NCBI GenBank assembly: GCA_038154685.1
Contig: JAYPYW010000008.1
Location: forward strand, 9,792 to 73,791
From: GCA-002722245 sp038154685
GTDB lineage: Bacteria > Bacteroidota > Bacteroidia > Flavobacteriales_C > GCA-002722245
Reading direction: 5' to 3'
Length of the DNA: 64,000 bases
Part shown: piece by piece, positions 51,134 to 58,714 of the stretch
How the letters are laid out: the number at the start of each line of letters is the position of its first letter
How positions within the stretch are numbered: the stretch's first letter is position 1
Program-made: the position numbers and the translations under genes
The notes under the pieces: generated by a model
Seen by the model: only the letters and a program-made list of their open reading frames with translations
The model's database searches: none
What the model was told of the DNA's origin: nothing

Positions 51134-52438
51134 ATGGGAACTTTTGTAATTAATGGGGGAAACAGATTAGAAGGAGAAATCACACCACAAGGTGCAAAAA
51201 ATGAAGCATTACAAATATTATGTGCTCCATTATTAACTTCCGAAAAAGTTACCATTAAAAACTTACCTAACATTGTTGATGTAAATAAGTTGATCGACTT
51301 ATTGAAATCGATGGGTGTTAAGGTTAATCAATTAAATGAATCGGATTATGAATTCCAAGCTGATGATGTCAACCTGGATTATATGACTTCCGAGGAATTT
51401 AAAACAAAGGGTTCTTCATTGAGAGGTTCAATTATGATAGTTGGACCATTATTAGCTCGTTTTGGAAAAGGATACATTCCTGCTCCAGGAGGTGACAAAA
51501 TTGGAAGAAGAAGAGTTGATACGCACTTCATTGGTTTCCAAAAATTAGGGGCAAGCTTCGAATACCAAGCCGCAAGTAAATTCTACAAAGTGGAATCACC
51601 TAAATTACAAGGTTGTTACATGTTATTAGATGAAGCATCGGTAACAGGAACAGCTAACATTGTAATGGCTGCAGTTTTAGCCAAAGGAACAACCCAGATT
51701 TATAATGCAGCTTGTGAACCATACTTACAACAGCTTTGTAAGATGTTAAACAGAATGGGTGCGAAAATCTCAGGAGTTGGATCTAACTTATTAACTATTG
51801 AAGGAGTTGATGAATTAGGAGGTACTGAGCATACTGTTCTTCCTGATATGATTGAAATAGGATCATTTATTGGATTAGCAGCAATGACTGAATCAAACAT
51901 TACCATTAAAGATGTATCCTATGAAAACTTAGGAATCATACCTAATACTTTTAGGAGATTAGGTATAGAAATGGAACTAGTTGGGGATGACTTAGTAATT
52001 CCATCTCAATCTAACTACGAGGTTGAAAAGTTCATCGATGGTTCAATCATGACTATTGCTGATGCTCCTTGGCCTGGATTTACACCTGATTTATTATCAA
52101 TCATGTTGGTAACAGCCATCCAAGCAAAAGGATCAGTATTGATTCACCAAAAAATGTTTGAATCAAGGTTATTCTTCGTTGATAAATTAATTGATATGGG
52201 AGCTCAAATCATTTTATGTGATCCACACAGAGCTACAGTTATTGGACATAATAAGCAACAAAGATTAAGAGGGGTTACAATGACTTCTCCTGATATTAGA
52301 GCTGGAGTATCATTATTAATCGCTGCTTTATCTGCTGAAGGTACTTCAACAATCCACAACATTGAGCAAATTGATAGAGGTTACCAGAACATTGATACTA
52401 GATTAAGAAATCTTGGTGCGGATATTGTAAGAAAGTAA
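51134..52438 (+). CDS. murA: UDP-GlcNAc 1-carboxyvinyltransferase MurA (Cys-to-Asp type)
   Basis: Transfers enolpyruvate from PEP to UDP-GlcNAc, the first committed step of peptidoglycan synthesis. 434 residues with two inside-out alpha/beta domains. KNEALQILCAPLL has the conserved Lys22-Asn23 pair. The catalytic loop PAPGGDKIGRRRVDTH has Asp121 at the position of the fosfomycin-target Cys115 of E. coli. The C-terminal LRGVTMTSPDIRAGVSLLIAAL is typical. Asp at this position is known to keep activity and give fosfomycin resistance in other bacteria. It follows DUF4290 directly, and a thioredoxin-like gene starts after three bases. Confidence 0.96.
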   Translation: MGTFVINGGNRLEGEITPQGAKNEALQILCAPLLTSEKVTIKNLPNIVDVNKLIDLLKSMGVKVNQLNESDYEFQADDVNLDYMTSEEFKTKGSSLRGSIMIVGPLLARFGKGYIPAPGGDKIGRRRVDTHFIGFQKLGASFEYQAASKFYKVESPKLQGCYMLLDEASVTGTANIVMAAVLAKGTTQIYNAACEPYLQQLCKMLNRMGAKISGVGSNLLTIEGVDELGGTEHTVLPDMIEIGSFIGLAAMTESNITIKDVSYENLGIIPNTFRRLGIEMELVGDDLVIPSQSNYEVEKFIDGSIMTIADAPWPGFTPDLLSIMLVTAIQAKGSVLIHQKMFESRLFFVDKLIDMGAQIILCDPHRATVIGHNKQQRLRGVTMTSPDIRAGVSLLIAALSAEGTSTIHNIEQIDRGYQNIDTRLRNLGADIVRK

Positions 52439-52441
52439 AGC

Positions 52442-53017
52442 ATGAAAAAAATAGCTTTTGCACTTATCGTCTTAGTTGGTCTTTCTTTTTTCATCGACAA
52501 AAAAGAAACTTTATCTATTGGAATTAACGTTGGAAATCTTGCTCCAAACTTAAAAGGTCCATCACCTTCTGGTGACACTCTTGACCTATTAAGTTTACGT
52601 GGAGAATATGTTTTAATTGACTTTTGGGCTTCATGGTGCCGTCCTTGTAGATTTGAGAATCGAAACTTAATTAGGACTATTGACCATTTTAAGGATAAAG
52701 ATTTCCCAACTGAAAAAACTTGGACTGGAAAACAGAAATCAGTTAAAGGGATTAAGGTTTTTAGCGTTTCATTGGATTCTAGAAAACAATCTTGGGAAAG
52801 AGCTATTAAGCAAGATAAATTAGACTGGCCATGGCACATTTCTGATCTTAAGAATTGGAATTCAAAATTAGCAGCTAAGTACAAGGTAAATAGTATTCCT
52901 ACCAATTACTTAATAGATCATAGAGGCGTTATCATTGCTAAAAACCTTCGTGGACGAAATCTAGACGAATTCCTAAATAATTTGGTTGTTCAGCCAAAAG
53001 CAAAGGAAAAGGAATAA
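52442..53017 (+). CDS. TlpA/ResA-like thioredoxin-fold protein
   Basis: 191 residues. An N-terminal hydrophobic segment (about 3-19) anchors or exports it. The thioredoxin fold carries FWASWCRPC with Cys66 and Cys69, and a cis-Pro in NSIPTNYLID. Between them an insert includes a Lys-rich WTGKQKSVKGIKV segment. It is probably a periplasmic thiol reductase. It begins three bases after murA and is likely cotranscribed, though no functional link to MurA is evident. Confidence 0.9.
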   Translation: MKKIAFALIVLVGLSFFIDKKETLSIGINVGNLAPNLKGPSPSGDTLDLLSLRGEYVLIDFWASWCRPCRFENRNLIRTIDHFKDKDFPTEKTWTGKQKSVKGIKVFSVSLDSRKQSWERAIKQDKLDWPWHISDLKNWNSKLAAKYKVNSIPTNYLIDHRGVIIAKNLRGRNLDEFLNNLVVQPKAKEKE

Positions 53018-53025
53018 ACCCTACC

Positions 53026-53044
53026 TATTTTTGTCGTAATTTTG
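53026..53044 (+). promoter_or_regulatory. Two candidate -7 elements before grpE
   Basis: TATTTTTG (53026-53033) and TAATTTTG (53037-53044) both fit TAnnTTTG. Neither has a TTG at the right distance. They would give a grpE leader of about 110-130 bases. Confidence 0.45.
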
Positions 53045-53060
53045 CCAAAATTTCAATTTG

Positions 53061-53080
53061 CTGACATGTTGCTGTGTCAG
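53061..53080 (+). promoter_or_regulatory. Palindrome in the grpE-dnaJ leader
   Basis: CTGACA (53061-53066) and TGTCAG (53075-53080) are inverted arms with an eight-base spacer, followed by a TTGTC half-like site at 53082. It lies just after the predicted transcript starts, the place for a repressor operator of a heat-shock operon. It is not a CIRCE element. Confidence 0.4.
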
Positions 53081-53162
53081 ATTGTCTCATAACGACCTAT
53101 TATGTCGATTGGCAAGCAGATTGATAATGGATTGATCAAATAATTTTCAAAAGCATACAACA

Positions 53163-53696
53163 ATGGCTAACGAAGAAAAAGTAGCAAAAGAGGAGGCGAA
53201 AAACGAAAACCAAGAAGAGCAAAAAGTTGAGGAGCCAAAAGCTGAAAAGAAAGAGGTTTCGGTAGAAGAAAAACTTCAGCAATCAGAAGATAAATTTTTA
53301 AGACTATACTCTGAATTTGAGAACTTCAGAAAAAGAACTCAAAAGGAAAAAGCAGATTTAATTACTGGTGCTGCAGCTGATGTATATAAAGTACTACTTC
53401 CGATTTTAGATGATTTAGACAGAGCTAAGGATAACATCGAAAAAGCGGAAGACGTAGCTTCGTTAAAAGAAGGTTTAGATTTAATCTTCGATAAATTAAC
53501 TAAATCATTGCTTGCAAATGGTCTTGAGCAAATGGACGTTAAAGAACAAGACTTTAATGCTGATGAGCACGAAGCAATTACAAACATCCCTGCTCCTACC
53601 GAAGAGTTAAAAGGTAAAGTTTTAGATGTTGTTGAGAAAGGATATACTTTAAACGGGAAGATTATTAGATTCCCTAAAGTTGTTGTTGGAGCGTAA
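53163..53696 (+). CDS. grpE: Nucleotide exchange factor GrpE
   Basis: Releases ADP from DnaK during protein refolding. 177 residues. Residues 1-45 are a low-complexity Glu, Lys and Ala stretch; then the long dimerisation helix KLQQSEDKFLRLYSEFENFRKRTQKEK; the C-terminal beta domain has ILDDLDRA, NADEHEAI and a KVVDVVEKGY-like end (VLDVVEKGYTLNGKIIRFPKVVV). It heads the grpE-dnaJ unit. dnaK is not adjacent. Confidence 0.96.
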   Translation: MANEEKVAKEEAKNENQEEQKVEEPKAEKKEVSVEEKLQQSEDKFLRLYSEFENFRKRTQKEKADLITGAAADVYKVLLPILDDLDRAKDNIEKAEDVASLKEGLDLIFDKLTKSLLANGLEQMDVKEQDFNADEHEAITNIPAPTEELKGKVLDVVEKGYTLNGKIIRFPKVVVGA

Positions 53697-53703
53697 ATTT
53701 TGA

Positions 53704-53771
53704 GACCATGGACCATAGACCATGGACGATAGATCAAAAACACTATGGACTATGGACCATAGACTATTGAC
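53704..53771. repeat. Degenerate heptamer repeats between grpE and dnaJ
   Basis: Units GACCATG, GACCATA, GACCATG, GACGATA, then after a short break ACTATGG, ACTATGG, ACCATAG, ACTATTG. The array nearly fills the 83-base gap between two genes of an operon. The same family is at 4558-4588. It can form several alternative hairpins. Confidence 0.65.
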
Positions 53772-53779
53772 TTAAGGTT

Positions 53780-54934
53780 ATGTCAAAAAGAGATTATTAC
53801 GAGGTATTAGGCGTTAGCAAATCAGCGGACGAAAAGGAAATTAAAAAAGCCTATCGTAAGCTTGCTATCAAGTACCACCCTGATAAAAACCCAGATGATA
53901 AGGAAGCTGAGACAAAGTTTAAAGAAGCTGCCGAGGCATATGAGGTATTAAGTGACGCTCAGAAAAAGGCAAGATATGATCAATTTGGTCATGCTGGAAT
54001 GGGTGGAGCTGCTGGTGGAGGTCATGGAGGTTTCGGAGGCGGAATGTCTATGGACGACATCTTCGAAAACTTTGGTGATATTTTCGGAGGATTTGGTTTC
54101 GGAGGTGGCGGCGGAGGTCGCTCAAGAGGTGGTCGCCGAGTAAACCGAGGTTCAAATATTAGAATTAAAGTTGCTTTAACACTGGAAGAGATTGCAGAAG
54201 GTGTTGAAAAGAAAGTTAAGGTAACAAAAGATAATGCTTGTGGATCATGTAATGGATCTGGGGCAGAAGGATCAAGTGGACATTCAACTTGTGGAACTTG
54301 TAATGGTTCTGGACAAGTTACTCGAGTAACAAACACTTTCTTAGGGCAAATGCAAACCGCATCAACTTGTCCAACTTGTAATGGAACAGGATCTGTTATT
54401 ACAGATAAGTGTAAAAAATGTAATGGTAACGGTGTTGAACGTGGTGAGGCTGTTATTCCGATTAATATCCCAGCAGGGGTTGAAGATGGAATGCAGCTAC
54501 AAGTTAGCGGACAAGGTAACATGGGAGCTCGTGGCGGAGTTGCTGGTGATTTATTAGTTGTTATCGAAGAAAAACCACATGAACATTTCCAAAGAGAAGG
54601 GCAAAACTTGCATTACGATTTATTTGTAAACTTTGCGGATGCTGCTCTTGGAACTCAGGTTGTAGTCCCTACTCTTAGCGGAAAAGTAAAAATCAAATTA
54701 GAAGAAGGTACTCAATCTGGAAAACTACTAAGATTAAGAGGTAAAGGGTTACCAAGCGTAAACGCATATGGAACAGGTGACATTATTGTTAATGTAAACG
54801 TTTGGACACCTCAAAAGCTATCATCTGATGAAAAGAAGTTGATGGAAAAATTAAGAGATTCCGAAAACTTTAAACCTAGTCCTGGTAAAAAGGATAAAGG
54901 TTTCTTCGAAAGAGTAAAAGAATACTTTAACTAA
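53780..54934 (+). CDS. dnaJ: Chaperone DnaJ
   Basis: Delivers unfolded proteins to DnaK and stimulates its ATPase. 384 residues. J-domain (about 1-70) has the HPD in KYHPDKNPDD. A Gly/Phe-rich linker follows (about 74-120). The zinc domain has four CxxCxGxG repeats: CGSCNGSG, CGTCNGSG, CPTCNGTG, CKKCNGNG. The C-terminal substrate domains are complete. It is downstream of grpE across the heptamer repeats, with a strong terminator after it. Confidence 0.97.
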   Translation: MSKRDYYEVLGVSKSADEKEIKKAYRKLAIKYHPDKNPDDKEAETKFKEAAEAYEVLSDAQKKARYDQFGHAGMGGAAGGGHGGFGGGMSMDDIFENFGDIFGGFGFGGGGGGRSRGGRRVNRGSNIRIKVALTLEEIAEGVEKKVKVTKDNACGSCNGSGAEGSSGHSTCGTCNGSGQVTRVTNTFLGQMQTASTCPTCNGTGSVITDKCKKCNGNGVERGEAVIPINIPAGVEDGMQLQVSGQGNMGARGGVAGDLLVVIEEKPHEHFQREGQNLHYDLFVNFADAALGTQVVVPTLSGKVKIKLEEGTQSGKLLRLRGKGLPSVNAYGTGDIIVNVNVWTPQKLSSDEKKLMEKLRDSENFKPSPGKKDKGFFERVKEYFN

Positions 54935-54938
54935 CACT

Positions 54939-54963
54939 AAGCCTCACAAATGTGAGGCTTTTT
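54939..54963 (+). terminator. Terminator of grpE-dnaJ
   Basis: AAGCCTCACA (54939-54948) and TGTGAGGCTT (54951-54960) are perfect arms, followed by T. It lies five bases after the dnaJ stop. Confidence 0.9.
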
Positions 54964-55006
54964 AATTTCTGAGACCTTAATCACAGAAAACCTTATCTTG
55001 TAATCT

Positions 55007-55014
55007 TAATTTTG
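55007..55014 (+). promoter_or_regulatory. TAnnTTTG element four bases before DUF202 gene
   Basis: TAATTTTG ends four bases before the ATG at 55019. It directly follows the dnaJ terminator, so a promoter is needed here. The same four-base spacing is seen before uvrD and the gene at 22341. Confidence 0.45.
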
Positions 55015-55018
55015 TTTC

Positions 55019-55276
55019 ATGGAAAACAACCTACCCTATAAGGACAAATTAGCTCTAGACAGAACTAAGCTGGCAAACGAAAGAACATTCTTGGCCTATT
55101 TTAGAACTGCAGTTGTCTTTTTAAGCTCTGGATTTGCCGTTTTAAAACTGGATTCATTGAATCAAATTATGGAAGTTGGAATTGGGTTGATGGTTTTAGG
55201 ACCTATCCTTTTAGTTATGGGTGGAATTCGATTCTTAATCGTAAAAAACAGAATGAAGAAATACCTTTCTGAATAA
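55019..55276 (+). CDS. DUF202 small membrane protein
   Basis: 85 residues, a YidH/DUF202-like protein with two membrane helices (about 33-52 and 57-77). The preceding LALDRTKLANERTFLAYFRTA is the family's conserved amphipathic signature. The function is not established. It is monocistronic, with a terminator before and an 79-base gap after it. Confidence 0.9.
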   Translation: MENNLPYKDKLALDRTKLANERTFLAYFRTAVVFLSSGFAVLKLDSLNQIMEVGIGLMVLGPILLVMGGIRFLIVKNRMKKYLSE

Positions 55277-55355
55277 TAACAATTCTTTCGTTAACAATCT
55301 TTCAATATTCGCGCACTATTCTTCTATCCATTTTCGTTATTTTAGTTAGCGGACT

Positions 55356-56321
55356 ATGGCGTTGAAGTATATTATAAAAGCTAACAAGATTGTTAAACAA
55401 TATAACAATCACACTGCTTTAAATAAAGTAACCATTAAAATCCCTAAGGGGTGTATTTATGGATTACTAGGACCTAATGGAGCAGGGAAAACCACCTTCA
55501 TCAGATTAATCAATCAAATCTCTAAGCCCGATCAAGGAGAAATTCTTTTTTACAACGAACCTCTGAATGAAAGTCATATTACTAAAATTGGGTACTTACC
55601 TGAAGAAAGAGGTTTATATAAAAAGATGAAAGTTGGTGAGCAAGCGATGTACTTAGCTCAACTCAAAGGAATGTCCAAAATGGAAGCCAAACTTAAACTA
55701 ACGGAATGGTTTGATAAGTTTGATATTTTGGATTGGTGGGACAATAAAGTTGAAGACCTTTCAAAAGGTATGGCTCAAAAAATACAGTTCATTGTTACGG
55801 TTGTTCATGAGCCTGAACTTTTAATCTTAGATGAACCATTTTCAGGGTTTGATCCGATTAATACAGAGTTAATAAAACAAGAAATTCTTGAATTAAAAAA
55901 GAAAGGAACAACAATTATATTCTCTACCCATAACATGCAAAGTGTGGAGGAAATTTGTGATTACATTACTTTAATAAATCAATCTGAGACTATTATTGAA
56001 GGACCTGTGGAAGAGGTTAAAAAGCAGTTTAGTAGAAATTCGTATGAAATTCACTTTACTGGAAATATGATTTCTTTCACTACAGCCTTATGGACTGGTT
56101 TTGAATTACTGAAAAAGGAAGAAATCTCTAAAACAGAGTTCAAAGTAACCGTTTCTCCAATGGGGAACAACTCCATAAATGATTTATTAGGGGCAGCCAT
56201 GACAGGTTGTAAAATCAAATCAGTTTATGAGTCATCGGCAAAAATGCATGATGTTTTTATTAAAGCTGTTGCTCAAGCCAACGAACCAAAAACTACTAAA
56301 AAAGACCTAGAAGATGAATAA
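55356..56321 (+). CDS. ABC transporter ATP-binding protein, exporter type
   Basis: ATPase of an ABC-2 type exporter like NatA. 321 residues. Walker A is GPNGAGKTT (39-47). The signature motif is the variant LSKGMAQK, Walker B is LLILDEPFSGFDP, and the switch His is in FSTHNMQS. The C-terminal 80 residues are a DUF4162-type extension common in such ATPases. Its stop overlaps the permease start by eight bases. The substrate is unknown; sodium, drugs or lipids are possibilities for the family. Confidence 0.92.
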   Translation: MALKYIIKANKIVKQYNNHTALNKVTIKIPKGCIYGLLGPNGAGKTTFIRLINQISKPDQGEILFYNEPLNESHITKIGYLPEERGLYKKMKVGEQAMYLAQLKGMSKMEAKLKLTEWFDKFDILDWWDNKVEDLSKGMAQKIQFIVTVVHEPELLILDEPFSGFDPINTELIKQEILELKKKGTTIIFSTHNMQSVEEICDYITLINQSETIIEGPVEEVKKQFSRNSYEIHFTGNMISFTTALWTGFELLKKEEISKTEFKVTVSPMGNNSINDLLGAAMTGCKIKSVYESSAKMHDVFIKAVAQANEPKTTKKDLEDE

Positions 56322-57654
56322 GCTTAAGTTAGTAGTAAAGAGAGAATATAAAACAAGAGTTCAAAAGAAATCGTTCATTCTTTTATCTATAATTACCCCT
56401 ATTATTATAGCAGGTTTAGTTATTGCTCCAATTCTAATTCAGCAATCTACTTTTAAACAAAAAACTGTTTTAATCGTGGACGACACCATTACTCTTGGTG
56501 ACCTTTTAGCAAAGGAAAAGAGTTCAAAATTCATAAAGTACATTAACATGCCAATGGAATCTACTATTGAGGAAATTGCTGATAGGTATGAGAATGCACA
56601 GGACACGATGGTTTTGCATTTAAACAAAAACTTTGGAGTTGTAACTAATAGTCCAGGACAATTATATAATAATGGTCACCCTGGACCTGGGGTATTGAAA
56701 ACAATTAAAAACGACTGCTTTGATTTATTCCGCAAAATCCAGGTTTACCGAATGACCAAATTGAACCTGGAAGAGATTGATAAACGATTAGGAGACACCT
56801 GTAATATTCAATACGAAGGTTTAGGTGTTAACCCTCAAGTCAAATCATACTTATCTCTTGCTGGAGGATTATTAATGTATTTGTTAGTTCTTATATATGG
56901 CGTTCAGGTTATGAAAGGTGTCCAGGAAGAAAAATCGAATCGAATAATTGAAGTAATCCTCTCTTCTATTAAGCCTGTTAAATTAATGTGGGGAAAAATT
57001 ATTGGAATTGGATTAGTTGGAATAACACAATTTGTCATAATAATTGTTGCAGCAATAACTTTGTTTTCGGTAATTCAGTCGTTTGTAGATGTGGACACTG
57101 CCGGTTTAGTTAACGATCAAATAAAAATGATGGATGCCGATGGGAATTTAGTAGATGCTAAAATACCTAGCATGACGGTTGAAGAAATGGACACCCTATA
57201 TGCGATTGAAGGTTTGAAATCATTTTTGCCAACTTTCCTATTAGTAATGCCAGTCTTATTTGTTGGAGGATTCCTATTATATGCTTCTTTCTTCGCAACT
57301 GTGGGCTCAGCCTCTAATCAAGACACTGAGTCTCAACAATACATTCTCCCAATTACCCTGCCTATTATCCTAAGTATGATCATTGCAGCTACGATAATGG
57401 AAAATCCAAACTCAGATTTGGTTTATTGGACTTCTATGTTTCCATTAACCTCTCCAATAGTAATGGCCGCAAGATTACCTTTTATGAACTTGGCAACAGA
57501 TTGGTGGCAAATTCTCGTTGCAATAACACTTCTTTTTGGATTGGTTTGGTTAAGCACCAAGTTTGCTGCTAAAGTTTACAAAACAGCAATTTTGATGTAC
57601 GGACAAAAATTAAGCTACAGTAATATTTGGAAGTGGTTTAAACAAAGTAATTAA
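56314..57654 (+). CDS. ABC-2 type permease, NatB-like
   Basis: 446 residues. One membrane helix near the N-terminus (about 21-43), a large outside domain (about 45-180), then five or more helices in the C-terminal half. The conserved cytoplasmic coupling segment is GVQEEKSNRIIEVILSSIKPVKLMWGKIIG. This is the typical arrangement of NatB-like exporters. It pairs with the ATPase before it and overlaps the ppx start by one base. Confidence 0.92.
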   Translation: MNKLKLVVKREYKTRVQKKSFILLSIITPIIIAGLVIAPILIQQSTFKQKTVLIVDDTITLGDLLAKEKSSKFIKYINMPMESTIEEIADRYENAQDTMVLHLNKNFGVVTNSPGQLYNNGHPGPGVLKTIKNDCFDLFRKIQVYRMTKLNLEEIDKRLGDTCNIQYEGLGVNPQVKSYLSLAGGLLMYLLVLIYGVQVMKGVQEEKSNRIIEVILSSIKPVKLMWGKIIGIGLVGITQFVIIIVAAITLFSVIQSFVDVDTAGLVNDQIKMMDADGNLVDAKIPSMTVEEMDTLYAIEGLKSFLPTFLLVMPVLFVGGFLLYASFFATVGSASNQDTESQQYILPITLPIILSMIIAATIMENPNSDLVYWTSMFPLTSPIVMAARLPFMNLATDWWQILVAITLLFGLVWLSTKFAAKVYKTAILMYGQKLSYSNIWKWFKQSN

Positions 57655-58586
57655 TGAAGATTGCAGTAATCGACATCGGTACAAATACGTTTAACCTTCT
57701 AATTGCAACTAAGCCTAACAGGAGGTTAATCCCAATTGAAATCCATAAGGAATTTGTTTTCTTAGGTAAAGGAGGAATTAATAAAAATAAATTGCAAGAT
57801 GACGCCATCTTGAGAGGTTTAACCACCCTTAAAAAGTTCAAATCTATTGCCGATAGTTTAGGCGTTTCTAAAATCATCGCCATTGCAACATCCGCCGTAA
57901 GAAATGCAGAAAACGGCAAGGATTTCGTTGATAAAACTAAAGCTCTTACAGGGATTGAGATAGAAACTATAAACGGAAGTAAAGAAGCAGAATATATTTA
58001 TAAAGGTGCTAAGGAAGCTACAAACTTTGGTTCAAACCCTGTATTATTAATGGATGTTGGAGGAGGAAGTACCGAATTTATAATCTGTGACCGACAACAA
58101 GTTTATTGGAAAAAAAGCATAGAGGTGGGAGCCTCCCGACTTTATGAACGCTTTCATAAATCGGACCCTATTAAAACGGAAGAGATTAACGAAATAAATG
58201 AACATCTCGAAGAAGTATTAATAGATGTTATTAGAAAAGCTGAAGAATTTGAAATCGAAACATTAATTGGCTCTTCTGGATCCTTTACTTCCTTTGCAAA
58301 AATTGTTGCAAATCGAATCCAGGAGGCCGAAAAGTTAGTATACTCTTCTGATTACGAATTTGACTTAGCAGAATTTTATCATGTTAATGATGAAATTCTT
58401 GCGTCAACTTTAAATGAAAGATACTCTATACCAGGTTTAATAAAAGAAAGAGCGCCAATGATTGTTGTTGGCACAATCCTTGTAAACTTTGTTCTTGACA
58501 GGTTAAAAATTCAGCAGTTTAAGTTAGCCCGATACGCTCTAAAAGAAGGTGTTGCAAGCGAGTTTTTAAACCGCATAAATCATTAA
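57654..58586 (+). CDS. Ppx/GppA family phosphatase
   Basis: Exopolyphosphatase or guanosine pentaphosphatase family, ASKHA fold. 310 residues. It starts DIGTNTFNLLIA (phosphate 1 motif); SAVRNAENG and LLMDVGGGSTEF (phosphate 2) follow. The short length lacks the C-terminal HD domain of E. coli Ppx/GppA, as is common in Bacteroidota. The ATG is shared with the permease stop (TAATG). The polyP or pppGpp substrate cannot be decided from sequence. Confidence 0.92.
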   Translation: MKIAVIDIGTNTFNLLIATKPNRRLIPIEIHKEFVFLGKGGINKNKLQDDAILRGLTTLKKFKSIADSLGVSKIIAIATSAVRNAENGKDFVDKTKALTGIEIETINGSKEAEYIYKGAKEATNFGSNPVLLMDVGGGSTEFIICDRQQVYWKKSIEVGASRLYERFHKSDPIKTEEINEINEHLEEVLIDVIRKAEEFEIETLIGSSGSFTSFAKIVANRIQEAEKLVYSSDYEFDLAEFYHVNDEILASTLNERYSIPGLIKERAPMIVVGTILVNFVLDRLKIQQFKLARYALKEGVASEFLNRINH

Positions 58587-58597
58587 AAAACAGGAAA

Positions 58598-58714
58598 ATG
58601 GGAAAGATTTTAGTTATTTACTATGAAAGACAAAAAAGAATAACTTTAAGTGAAATACTATAGATTGAGAAGTTCAAAGATGATCAAGCAGAAGATGGAG
58701 AGCAAGGTTTAAAA
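58598..58714 (+). pseudogene. Broken 5' part of the response regulator gene
   Basis: In frame with the following gene, ATG at 58598 reads MGKILVIYYERQKRITLSEIL, then TAG at 58661-58663 (codon 22), then continues without further stop. The usual start is a receiver strand ending in Asp-Asp. Here both are Tyr (codons 8 and 9, TAC and TAT). All three differences fit single G-to-T changes. The first third of the receiver domain is therefore lost or altered. Confidence 0.8.

Noticed and set aside
54022..54522. Pro/Cys-rich minus-strand frame in dnaJ
   Set aside because: It is the antisense shadow of the Gly-rich linker and zinc repeats.
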